Under the pieces are notes generated by a model. It did not search any database. It was not told the origin of the DNA and saw only the letters and a list, made by a program, of their open reading frames with translations. DNA of 35,787 nucleotides from an uncultured archaeon (GTDB taxonomy: Archaea; Halobacteriota; Halobacteria; Halobacteriales; Haloferacaceae), in assembly GCA_937138675.1 (NCBI GenBank), contig CAKZPG010000021.1:1-35787 (forward strand), written 5' to 3'. The stretch's first letter is position 1. The number at the start of each line of letters is the position of its first letter. Shown piece after piece: positions 1 to 8,147 of this stretch. The translations under genes were made by a program, and so were the position numbers.

Positions 1-1
1 A

Positions 2-520
2 TTCATTTTCAGTCCACTCATGATCATCGACCTTCTCGCCATTCTGCCGTTTTACTTATCTGGTGTGTTAGCCGTAGATACGCGATTTCTAAGGGCTATG
101 CGGCTGTTTCGAGTGGTGCGACTGCTAAAAATTGCCCGATACTCAGAAACGATGCGGTCGTTTTCGTCAGTGATCCGATCTCAAAAAGAGAAGTTGGTCG
201 TCGCAGCCGCGATGAATCTTATCCTGCTCGTACTGTCGTCCTCTATCATGTACCAACTCGAACACGACGCACAACCCGAGCTCTTCAGCTCGATCCCGGC
301 GACGCTGTGGTGGGGCGCGATGACACTCACAACAGTCGGATATGGCGATATGTACCCGGTGACGAGGATGGGACAGGTTGCTGGATCACTCATCGCGGTA
401 TTTGGAATTGGGCTGTTTGCCCTTCCAGCGTCAATACTGGCTGCGGGCTTCATCGAAGACTCTCAGTCAGACAACTCAGACACCTGTCCACACTGCGGGG
501 AGTCGTTAGACGATGATTGA
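2..520 (+). CDS. Voltage-gated potassium channel, 5' truncated by window edge (S3-S6 and pore)
   Basis: Open frame continues upstream of the M at 20 (FIFSPLMIIDLLAILPFYL). S4-like RFLRAMRLFRVVRLLKIAR, selectivity filter TTVGYGD, C-terminal CPHCGESL. Confidence 0.93.
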   Translation, partial: FIFSPLMIIDLLAILPFYLSGVLAVDTRFLRAMRLFRVVRLLKIARYSETMRSFSSVIRSQKEKLVVAAAMNLILLVLSSSIMYQLEHDAQPELFSSIPATLWWGAMTLTTVGYGDMYPVTRMGQVAGSLIAVFGIGLFALPASILAAGFIEDSQSDNSDTCPHCGESLDDD

Positions 521-720
521 TATCCTCCCCGCGCTAGAGCGCGAGGAGTCCAGCGCGGGACAGCGGGCCAGTCTCGTCTTCCCGCTGGCAACGTCTCGCC
601 TGCCGAACGGGGTCCGACGAGGCGATACCGGGTTCGTGCGCGATACGTCGGCCCCGCGAGGGTTGTCGACCGTCTCCGTTGGCCCTGACCGCAGGAAGTG
701 AGCGGTAGTCGTCGGATGGC
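521..720 (-). mobile_element. Possible degenerate 3' end of an IS200/IS605-type tnpB (IS1341-like) relic
   Basis: Minus-strand frame ...ADVSRTNPVSPRRTPFGRR...ALDSSRSSAGRISII runs into a terminal hairpin (AGCGCGGGGAGGATATCA), resembling haloarchaeal TnpB 3' ends from memory. No intact transposase. Confidence 0.4.
525..548. repeat. Inverted repeat/hairpin CTCCCCGCGCT-AG-AGCGCGAGGAG (one mismatch)
   Basis: Read directly; 11-bp arms with one mismatch, starting 4 nt after the channel stop codon. Confidence 0.85.
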
Positions 721-790
721 TACTTCGAGCGTAACTACCAGTCAGATACCGATAGAGCCACACCAGCGACACGCCCGACTCGCCGGGCCG

Positions 791-2308
791 CTACGCGAGG
801 AAGACGTGCCGCGGTCGGTCGGCCAGCACCTCGCGGCCCCAGTCGACCGTGTTACGGAAGGCCTCGGAGCGAAAGAAGCCCATGGCGTCGTCACGGGCGC
901 GCCACCCGCTCGAGATGAACATGTCGTTTTCGTCGTCGGCGTTCACCATCAGGTCCGTCTCAAGATGGCCCTCGGAGTCGTCTAACAGGCCGAGTACCGT
1001 GTCGAAGCGGTCGGTGAAGTCCTCGCGGTACTCCGGCTTGACGGTGTAGAACATCCCCATCGTCCCAAAGCCGGACTCCTCGTCGCCGGCACGGGCGACC
1101 ACGCCAGGGAGGTCAGAGAGGAAGCCCGCCGCCGTCTCCGCGGCCGACGCCGTCTCCCAGATGCTCACGACCGCGGTTCGGTCGCGCTCGCGGGCGTCGT
1201 AGACGGCAGTCCTGACGTGGGTGTCGTAGTGTTCGAAGTTCCCCCGGAGACCGTCTACATCGCCCGCGAGTTCGTCGGGGTCGGCTTCGGAGTAGAGGAC
1301 AGTTGCGTAGACGTCCTCGCCGTGGGGCTTGCCGGCGTAGATGTCGAGATCAGCGAGCGACCCGCGGATGTCGTCCTTGTCGGCGCCGTCGGCATGTGCT
1401 TGGTGAGCGTGACCGCCGTCGTCGCTATCAGTCTCGGTATGCCCGTTGTGGGCGTTGCCGCTGTCGTCGCTATCAGTCTCGGTATGTCTGTGATGAGCGT
1501 CGGCGCTGTCGTCGGTCTCGAACTCGCTCGTCGGCACCCGCTCGCCAGCGAGGTAGGCGTCGAGGTCGGCGGGCGGGAACCGTCGGCCGACGTAGAACGC
1601 GTCGAACTCACCGTAGCGTGCCGACACTTCGTCAAAGCGCATCTCGTAGACAATACGCTTGATATCGACAGGGTCGTCGCCGAACAGCGTCACGCTCCAC
1701 TCATGTTCGTCGTAGCCGAGTGAGGAGGCGATGGTCTGGGTGATCCGTCCGGCGTAGTTTCTCCCGGTGTCACCGTGTTCGGCCATCAGCTCCCGGCGCT
1801 CGTCCATCGAGAGCGTGTACCAGTTGTCCGCGCCCTCACGGCGCTTGCTCATCGGGTAGTAGGAGACGTACGCGTTCTCTGGCGGGTCGGGGTGGAGCTT
1901 CGACTGCATGTAGCGTCGGGTGCCTTTGTCTATCTCCTCGGCGTCGCCCTCGAAGTACTCTGTTGAGACGTAGCCGCTCACCTCGGTGACGGAGACGTGC
2001 GAGTCAGCCCGGTCGAGAAAGCGTGCGAGCTCTGTCGACTCGAACTGGCGTTCGAGCGCCGATATATCATCGAACGCCGGACGCATGTGGACGAGCATGA
2101 GGTCGGCGCCGTCGCCCACGACGGACGTGACGGCGGTGTGTCCCTCGTCTGCATCTGTGACCGCTACGGCGTCGCGCAGAAACTCCGAGCCGTCTGCGAC
2201 TGCCCGCTCGCGGTCGCGCTCCGGTGCCGCTTGCCACGCGTCCCAGTCGACCGCCCTGAGGTCGTGGAGGACGAACCAGCCCTCGTCGGTTGGAGGTACC
2301 TCGGCCAT
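791..2308 (-). CDS. pitA: PitA-like heme-binding protein: chlorite dismutase-like domain fused to antibiotic biosynthesis monooxygenase-like domain
   Basis: 505 aa; Cld-like N-terminal part (YVSYYPMSKRR...NWYTLSMDERRELM), His-rich linker, C-terminal ABM-like domain (YSEADPDELAGDVDGLRGNFEHYDTHVRTAVYDARERDRTAVVSIWETASAAETAAGF). Confidence 0.88.
   Translation of the reverse strand: MAEVPPTDEGWFVLHDLRAVDWDAWQAAPERDRERAVADGSEFLRDAVAVTDADEGHTAVTSVVGDGADLMLVHMRPAFDDISALERQFESTELARFLDRADSHVSVTEVSGYVSTEYFEGDAEEIDKGTRRYMQSKLHPDPPENAYVSYYPMSKRREGADNWYTLSMDERRELMAEHGDTGRNYAGRITQTIASSLGYDEHEWSVTLFGDDPVDIKRIVYEMRFDEVSARYGEFDAFYVGRRFPPADLDAYLAGERVPTSEFETDDSADAHHRHTETDSDDSGNAHNGHTETDSDDGGHAHQAHADGADKDDIRGSLADLDIYAGKPHGEDVYATVLYSEADPDELAGDVDGLRGNFEHYDTHVRTAVYDARERDRTAVVSIWETASAAETAAGFLSDLPGVVARAGDEESGFGTMGMFYTVKPEYREDFTDRFDTVLGLLDDSEGHLETDLMVNADDENDMFISSGWRARDDAMGFFRSEAFRNTVDWGREVLADRPRHVFLA
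1379..1513 (-). repeat. Three 45-bp tandem units encoding a His/Asp-rich linker inside pitA
   Basis: Protein units DDSADAHHRHTETDS / DDSGNAHNGHTETDS / DDGGHAHQAHADGAD; DNA core gtcgtcgctatcagtctcggtatg occurs twice 45 bp apart. Confidence 0.9.
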
Positions 2309-2342
2309 ACCGTGAGCCGGAGCCGCATCCGTATGGGCCTTA

Positions 2343-4127
2343 CTAGTTCAGCAGCGACGGCCCGAACACAAGGAGAAGAAGTGAGGCGAGCATGGTGAGG
2401 CCGATGCCGGTCGTGATGGTCGATACCACACGGTCGCGGTCGGCAACGGGGAGTCGGGAGACGATTGCCTCGGTGCCGCTGCGGAGGATACGCCCGCCGT
2501 CTAGCGGGTAGCCTGGGATGCAGTTGAACAGCCCGAGCTGGAGGTTGACCCACGCCGCCCAGAAGAGGACATTTGCGGTCAGGAAGACGGCCGGCTCGCC
2601 CGTAACCCCGAGCGGGCCCTGTACGTCGTAGAAGGCCGTCCAGTAGCCGGTGAACCCGGGGAAGTTCGGCACGCCGAGGACGAACGAGGCCAGCGGCAGG
2701 ATGAGCGCGACGAAGATGGGGAGCAGGAGCGATCCACCGGTCCCGATTGGCGAGGCTGCGCCCGGCCCGCCGTCGCCGCCGAGCAACTCGAGGTAGGTGC
2801 CGGCGGGGTAGGCCTCGACGCCGAAGTCGTCGAGCACCACCCCACTCGTCCCCTCGAACACTCCGACTCCGAGCAGGCCGCCTCCGTCGTCGTCGGCGTC
2901 GAGTGTTGCCTCGTAGCTCTGGCGCTCGCCGTTACGGTAGGTCTCGACCGCGATCCGTTCGCCCGCCGTCGTGTCGTCGAGCGCCGCCGTCAGTTCGCGC
3001 TGGTCGGTCACACGGGCGCCGTCGATGTGCGTGACCACTGTCGTCTCAACTGGGGCGCCTGCAGCGTCGAGTGCGCCGCCCTCACTCACGGCGACGTAGA
3101 CGCCAACGGGGAACGTCCGGGTCCCGGCGGTCGTCTCTACCGTCGCGACGGTTTGGTTCTCGACGACGCGCTCGAAGCCGGCCCGCGTCGAGACAGGTGT
3201 CCCCTCTACGGCGGTGACCCGGATGGGATCACCGCGCGGGTCGACGGTGAGGTTCGCAGGGGAGCCTCCAACGCTACCGACCACCACCAGCGACCGGTCG
3301 ACCGATACCGTCCGCTCGTCGTCGACGGTGACGGAGACAGTACTCGCCTCCGTAGCCGCGAGCACCGCCTCCAGATCGGCCTCGGTCGCAACCGAGCGCC
3401 CCTCGATCGCGGTCACGCGGTCACCCTGGTCGATACCGGCTGCGTCGGCGGGCGTACCGCTGAACGCGTCGGCCACGGGGACACCCGGGGCGACGGTGAT
3501 AGCGCCGATAACCGGGCCGAACAGAAGCGCGAACCCCACCGCTGCGATGACAAAGTTGTTCGTCACGCCCGCGGCGAACATCCGGGTGCGCGCGCCGCGA
3601 TCCGCGCGGCGCTGGCTCTCCTCGCTCGGCTCGACGAACGCGCCAATAGGCACCACCGCGAGACTGACGAGTCCCATCGACTCGATGTCGATATCCTCGA
3701 CCCGGCAGAGCAGACCGTGGCCCCCCTCGTGAACGACGAGCCCGACCAGAAGGCCGAGTAGTATCTCTGGTGCGACCGACAGCGGGAGAAAGTCGTTCAC
3801 CCCAGGGATGACGAGGAAGTTCCGGGGCTGAGTCACCTGTGTCGGCTCGGGCGGGTTCTGGAGGATTGCGCCGGCCTGTGCAACTAGCAGAGCGAACGAG
3901 CCGCCCATCACAACGAGCGCAATCCCCACGCCGACGTTGCTCCAAGCACGCCAGAACCGCTTGGGCCGCGCGAGTCGGGTCAGGAGCACTCGCCCGCGCG
4001 TCGTGTGGATCGTCGTGAGCGGGCCCGAGAGCCGGACCGACGACGGAAGCAGTCCTCGAGCCTTGAGCAGGTACGCGGCGACAGTGTAACCGACAAGTAC
4101 TGCTGCCAACACGACCAGCAAGTCCAT
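2343..4127 (-). CDS. M50-family site-2-type intramembrane metalloprotease with PDZ domain(s)
   Basis: 594 aa, multiple TM segments, HEGGH motif, YPLDGGRILR motif, PDZ-like segment (GTPADAAGIDQGDRVTAIEG). Confidence 0.9.
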   Translation of the reverse strand: MDLLVVLAAVLVGYTVAAYLLKARGLLPSSVRLSGPLTTIHTTRGRVLLTRLARPKRFWRAWSNVGVGIALVVMGGSFALLVAQAGAILQNPPEPTQVTQPRNFLVIPGVNDFLPLSVAPEILLGLLVGLVVHEGGHGLLCRVEDIDIESMGLVSLAVVPIGAFVEPSEESQRRADRGARTRMFAAGVTNNFVIAAVGFALLFGPVIGAITVAPGVPVADAFSGTPADAAGIDQGDRVTAIEGRSVATEADLEAVLAATEASTVSVTVDDERTVSVDRSLVVVGSVGGSPANLTVDPRGDPIRVTAVEGTPVSTRAGFERVVENQTVATVETTAGTRTFPVGVYVAVSEGGALDAAGAPVETTVVTHIDGARVTDQRELTAALDDTTAGERIAVETYRNGERQSYEATLDADDDGGGLLGVGVFEGTSGVVLDDFGVEAYPAGTYLELLGGDGGPGAASPIGTGGSLLLPIFVALILPLASFVLGVPNFPGFTGYWTAFYDVQGPLGVTGEPAVFLTANVLFWAAWVNLQLGLFNCIPGYPLDGGRILRSGTEAIVSRLPVADRDRVVSTITTGIGLTMLASLLLLVFGPSLLN

Positions 4128-4251
4128 CTACCCGACAGAGGCTCGCGCCGGCAAAAAGGCCGTCGACCCCCCGTTTTCCGGCGCCGGCGCCGAGTAGGCA
4201 CCCGAGCCTATCGTCGCTGCAAAGCAACAGCTACTCCAGGCGGGAGACGGC

Positions 4252-4410
4252 TCATTTCATCGAGGATAGCCTCCTGAGGCGCTCTTCCGTCGGCATGTCG
4301 CTGAGCTGCTGTCCGCCGCCGTTGACCTCGACGACCCGGACGATATGAGCGTCCGCGCGACCGTCGACCGCTCCCTCTCGATCTGCGACCAGTACCCGTT
4401 CGAGATCCAT
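4252..4410 (-). CDS. Short hypothetical protein (52 aa), below the ORF-track cutoff
   Basis: Translated by hand from the reverse complement: MDLERVLVADREGAVDGRADAHIVRVVEVNGGGQQLSDMPTEERLRRLSSMK*. Haloarchaeal-like acidic composition and GC-biased third positions; same frame as the lysS stop. Confidence 0.5.
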   Translation of the reverse strand: MDLERVLVADREGAVDGRADAHIVRVVEVNGGGQQLSDMPTEERLRRLSSMK

Positions 4411-4479
4411 GATGTCCCCAACCCACGCTTGATAGTTGTCGCGTCTGTTGTCGTCGACGCAATCGAGGGGAGCCGACCC

Positions 4480-6099
4480 CTACCCCTCGCGGCGAAGTCG
4501 CTCGACGACGAACGAGCGGTCGAGGTCGCCGAGGAACTCACCCAGTCGCGGCCCTTCGGTGTCGTCAAAGAAGAGCCGGTAACCGGCCGCGAAAAAGTCG
4601 CCCACCTCCATGCCGTTGTCGCGCGCCGTCTCGTAGATAGTCGCCTGAATCTCCTCGCCGTCGGCGCCCGACTCAACAACGTCCGCGAGGTCGTCAAGCG
4701 CCGCCGCGGTCGTCGCGTCGAACTCGACTGCCGGCAGATTGGTCTGGAGGCGGTAGTCGTAGCGGTTGCCGGTTCGGGCCGCCCACGTCCGGGCGCGTTC
4801 GACCCGGTTGAGCGCCGCTGCGACCGCCTCATCGGACGTATCGGCTGGCAGGTGGCCATCGTCGCGGGCGAGTCGCTGGCGCAGCTTACTGTCGTCGGTC
4901 ATCCCGAGGACCGCGGCGACAGCGTAGGGGATCCGCACCCGCTCCTCGTGAATCTCGTCGACGAGGAACGGGTAGACTCGCTCTGCGAACGGCGCGAGAT
5001 CCGGATCATCCTTACGGCCAAGCGCCACCCGTTCGAGATGGTCGAAGTCGTCCACGAGCCGGTCCAGTCGCTCCACGTCGAGGTCTCGGGCCTTTCGGGG
5101 GTTGAGCGCGAAGAAGTACCGCACGACCTCGGGTTCGAGGAGATCGAGCAGCTCTCGCGCCGTAACGACGTTCCCCTCTGAGGAGGAGAGTGGCTCGCCC
5201 TCGAGCGTGAACCACTCGTAGGTCATCGGCACCGGTGACCGGTGGTCGAACACCGTCTCTGCGATCGCGACGCCACTCGGCCACGACCCCTCGGCGTGGT
5301 CCTTGCCGAAGGGCTCGAAGTCGACGCCGAGAGTCACCCACTGAGCGGGCCACTCGAACCGCCACGGAAGTTTCCCCTCGCGGAGCGTCGCCGTTGCCTC
5401 GGTACCACAGCCCTCTACCTCTCGGCCGCCCGCCGTGAGCCCGGAGCAGACGTAGCCGACGGTCCCCGCGTCGACGTCGACCTCCCGCACGTCGTCCGTC
5501 AGACGGCCACACTCGGCGCACTGGGCCATGAATGGCACGTAGTCATCGGGCACGTCGGACTGATATTCCGCCAGCACCTCGCGGGCGGCGTCGCGCTGGG
5601 CGAGCGCTGTCTGGGTTGCGGGCTCGAACGCTCCTGACTCGTAGAGCTCGGTGTTCGACTCGAAGTCGACGTCGACCCCGAGAAGGTTCGCCGACCGATG
5701 GAGCAGGTGGGTGAAGTGGTCGCCGTAGGAGTCGTGATCACACCCCTCGATGGGGTCGGGAATCGAGGTGTAGGGCTTGCCTAAATTCCGACCCAGCGCG
5801 CTCGCGTTTACCCGGTCGTCACCTAATTCAACGAGTTCGAACTCGCTGGTTGCAAGCCGACGGGGCACCTTCCGGAGTGCGTCGCGGTCATCGCTGGTGA
5901 ACACCTGCCGGACCTTATAACCCCGATCGCGCAGTGCCTCGGCGACGAACCAGCCCCGAAGCAGTTCGTTGAGGTGGCCGACGTGTGGGACGCCAGAGGG
6001 CGAGACGCCGCCCTTGATGACGACCGGCTCCTCGGGGTCGGACGCCTCCACCTCGTCGGCGACGGCGTCGGCCCAGAACTCGTGTTGGTTTTCGCTCAT
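4480..6099 (-). CDS. lysS: Lysyl-tRNA synthetase, class I
   Basis: 539 aa; HIGH-like PSGVPHVGHLNE, KMSKS-like LSSSEGNVVT, Zn-binding Cys cluster CAECGRL...CSGL. Confidence 0.95.
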   Translation of the reverse strand: MSENQHEFWADAVADEVEASDPEEPVVIKGGVSPSGVPHVGHLNELLRGWFVAEALRDRGYKVRQVFTSDDRDALRKVPRRLATSEFELVELGDDRVNASALGRNLGKPYTSIPDPIEGCDHDSYGDHFTHLLHRSANLLGVDVDFESNTELYESGAFEPATQTALAQRDAAREVLAEYQSDVPDDYVPFMAQCAECGRLTDDVREVDVDAGTVGYVCSGLTAGGREVEGCGTEATATLREGKLPWRFEWPAQWVTLGVDFEPFGKDHAEGSWPSGVAIAETVFDHRSPVPMTYEWFTLEGEPLSSSEGNVVTARELLDLLEPEVVRYFFALNPRKARDLDVERLDRLVDDFDHLERVALGRKDDPDLAPFAERVYPFLVDEIHEERVRIPYAVAAVLGMTDDSKLRQRLARDDGHLPADTSDEAVAAALNRVERARTWAARTGNRYDYRLQTNLPAVEFDATTAAALDDLADVVESGADGEEIQATIYETARDNGMEVGDFFAAGYRLFFDDTEGPRLGEFLGDLDRSFVVERLRREG

Positions 6100-6767
6100 C
6101 GTATCTCAGTCCCGTCGAACTCGCCGTCGACGATCGCCCGCCGGACCGTCTCGGGGTCGATGCCGTCTACCACCAGCGCCCGGAGACCGGCGCGTTCCAC
6201 CAGCTTTGCCGCGAGCAGGTCGACCGGAGCCGACGCACCCGCCGACCGGCTCATCGGCGCGACAACGTCGACGAGTTCGCCCGGTGTGAGCTCGTCGAAC
6301 CGAACCGCCTCACCGTCGGCCGTCGGGTCGACGTCGTAGACGCCGTCGACGCTCGTCGCGAACAGCAGAAGATCGGCGCGGGCGTCCTCCGCCAGTGCCG
6401 CGGCGACGGCGTCGGTCGTCTGGCCGGGGGCAACCCCGCCCATTACGGGGATGCGGCCGGCTGCCATCGCCTCAACGGACGCCTCGTAGCCGTCGGTCCG
6501 GGCGCTCGGTGCGTCGAGCGCGGCCCGGAGAAGCCGGGCGTTTAGATGCGTGACACCGATGCCCAGCCTGTCTAACTCCACCTCCGTCGTGTCGAGTTCT
6601 CGCGCCGCCTCAATATACTCGCGGGCGACGGGTCCCCCACCGACGACGACCCCAATCTCGTGACCGGCCTCGACCGCCTCGTCGAGTGCCGCCGCGTACG
6701 CCGCGACACGGTCCGGGTCGAGGTCCGGGGCGAGAACGCTCCCGCCTACGGATACGACAACTCTCAT
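6096..6767 (-). CDS. pyrH: UMP kinase (archaeal PyrH)
   Basis: MRVVVSVGGSVLAPD...VVGGGPVAREYIEAAR...TSVDGVYDVDP. Start chosen at the ATG complementing 6765-6767; ATGA overlap with lysS. Confidence 0.95.
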   Translation of the reverse strand: MRVVVSVGGSVLAPDLDPDRVAAYAAALDEAVEAGHEIGVVVGGGPVAREYIEAARELDTTEVELDRLGIGVTHLNARLLRAALDAPSARTDGYEASVEAMAAGRIPVMGGVAPGQTTDAVAAALAEDARADLLLFATSVDGVYDVDPTADGEAVRFDELTPGELVDVVAPMSRSAGASAPVDLLAAKLVERAGLRALVVDGIDPETVRRAIVDGEFDGTEIR

Positions 6768-6848
6768 AATCTTGAATCGGCCCGAGCGTCCGATAAGGGT
6801 TATCACCTGCGCCGACAGAATGAATTGGGCCCGGGGACGCCCTCACTC

Positions 6849-7628
6849 ATGCGCGCTGTACGCGTGGTCGGCCCCGATGCGACCGCCGCCGTCGCACACA
6901 TCGCTTCGGTACTCGATGGCTCCGTTGCGACTGTCGAACATCTCGACCCTGGTACCCCCCGGACGCCGCCACCCGCGGCAGACACCGCCTACGGCCTCGC
7001 CGCCGACGGCTCGTGGGTCGGCGTGGGCGAGAACCAGAGCCTCACGACACTTCTTGAGGCCGTGGCTGGCCACGACTACGCCCTGGTCGCGGGTGCCGAA
7101 GCCCGCCTGCCAGCCGTTGTACTGGGTGACGCGACGGCCTCCGACATCCTCGTCCGGGCGGAGTCGGCCGACGATCTCGACCTCGATCATGTCGCAGCCG
7201 AGATAGCAACGCTCGACCCGCGCGAGACGCTTGAGTCGCTCGTCGCCGTGGTGAAAGCCGACCCCGCGGCTGACCGCGCTGGCGCGATTGCGACGTTCAC
7301 CGGCCGCGTCCGTACGCGGGATAGTCCAGATGACGCGCCGACCGAACGGCTGGAGTTCGAGAAGTACGAGGGCGTTGCCGACGAGCGAATGGCAACGATC
7401 GAACGGGAGCTAGCCGAGCGAGACGGCGTCTTCGCCGTCCGCACACACCACCGTACGGGTATCGTTGAGGCGGGCGAGGATATCGTCTACGTCGTCGTTC
7501 TCGCTGGCCACCGCCGCGAGGCCTTCCACGCGGTCGAAGACGGTATCGACCGTCTGAAAGATGAGGTGCCCTTATTTAAGAAGGAAGTGACGGTCGACGA
7601 TGAGTTCTGGGTCCACGAACGGGACTGA
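6849..7628 (+). CDS. moaE: Molybdopterin synthase large subunit MoaE with extra N-terminal domain (MobB-like, P-loop absent)
   Basis: C-terminal half: AIATFTGRVRTR...LEFEKYEGVADERMATIERELAER...HHRTGIVEAGEDIVYVVVLAGHRREAFHAVEDGIDRLKDEVPLFKKEV. N-terminal ~110 aa MRAVRVVGPDATAAVAHIASVL. Confidence 0.88.
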   Translation: MRAVRVVGPDATAAVAHIASVLDGSVATVEHLDPGTPRTPPPAADTAYGLAADGSWVGVGENQSLTTLLEAVAGHDYALVAGAEARLPAVVLGDATASDILVRAESADDLDLDHVAAEIATLDPRETLESLVAVVKADPAADRAGAIATFTGRVRTRDSPDDAPTERLEFEKYEGVADERMATIERELAERDGVFAVRTHHRTGIVEAGEDIVYVVVLAGHRREAFHAVEDGIDRLKDEVPLFKKEVTVDDEFWVHERD

Positions 7629-7670
7629 CGCCAATCGTATCTCTCTATAGACACGTTGGGAAGAAATACG

Positions 7671-7697
7671 CTTAGACTGCTTTGTAAAACGTCTAAG
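7671..7697. repeat. Inverted repeat CTTAGAC-N13-GTCTAAG
   Basis: Read directly; perfect 7-bp arms in the AT-richer moaE/DUF intergenic region. Confidence 0.85.
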
Positions 7698-7713
7698 TGC
7701 TTTTGCGACGTTT

Positions 7714-7765
7714 GTGAACGGTTCCGTTTGGGTCGATTCAGGCTCGAATCCACCCAAACGTTCAC
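7714..7765. repeat. Long imperfect inverted repeat GTGAACG[gttcc]GTTTGGGTcGATTC...GAATCcACCCAAACGTTCAC
   Basis: Right arm reverse complement GTGAACGTTTGGGTGGATTC matches the left arm apart from one mismatch and a 5-nt bulge. Confidence 0.85.
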
Positions 7766-7767
7766 CC

Positions 7768-7777
7768 TCTTATACAC
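7768..7777 (+). promoter_or_regulatory. Putative archaeal TATA box for the 7804 gene
   Basis: tctTATACAc about 30 nt upstream of the ATG at 7804, typical spacing for leaderless or short-leader haloarchaeal transcripts. Confidence 0.5.
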
Positions 7778-7803
7778 GGGTGCCGCCTCAGGTGGTGATT
7801 ACG

Positions 7804-8052
7804 ATGAGCGCGACTGTATCCCCTGAGACGGACGAGGAGTCGACCAAGGACGAGCGGCTACGCCAGTACCTACTTGACCGAGTTCAAGACGGCGAACTGT
7901 ACTTCAAGAGCAAGTTCATCGCCGACGACGTCGGTCTGTCACCCAAGGAGATTGGCGCGTTGATGATCAAGCTTCGCGACGAGGCGACCGGCCTGAGCGT
8001 CGAGAAGTGGTCGTACACGAGTGCGACTACCTGGCGCGTCGAGCCTGCCTGA
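7804..8052 (+). CDS. Small conserved haloarchaeal protein (DUF7123-like)
   Basis: MSATVSPETDEESTKDERLRQYLLDRVQDGELYFKSKFIADDVGLSPKEIGALMIKLRDEATGLSVEKWSYTSATTWRVEPA; HTH-like KFIADDVGLSPKEIGALM. Confidence 0.75.
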   Translation: MSATVSPETDEESTKDERLRQYLLDRVQDGELYFKSKFIADDVGLSPKEIGALMIKLRDEATGLSVEKWSYTSATTWRVEPA

Positions 8053-8147
8053 CGCCGGACAGCGTTCGCGCTCGCGGTTGGTCCCCGTGCGCCGCGCCTT
8101 CGGGCTGTGACAACTGTTATTCCTGCTGACCGGCTATCCTCGTAACG

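Noticed and set aside
1217-1723. 168-aa plus ORF with repetitive VVAISLGMPVVGV segments
   Set aside because: Antisense shadow of the PitA His-rich tandem repeat, not an independent gene.
7740-7765. tRNA 3'-end-like string ggctcgaatccaccc (possible tRNA fragment or att site)
   Set aside because: No T-loop consensus and no D or anticodon arm; better explained as one arm of the inverted repeat.
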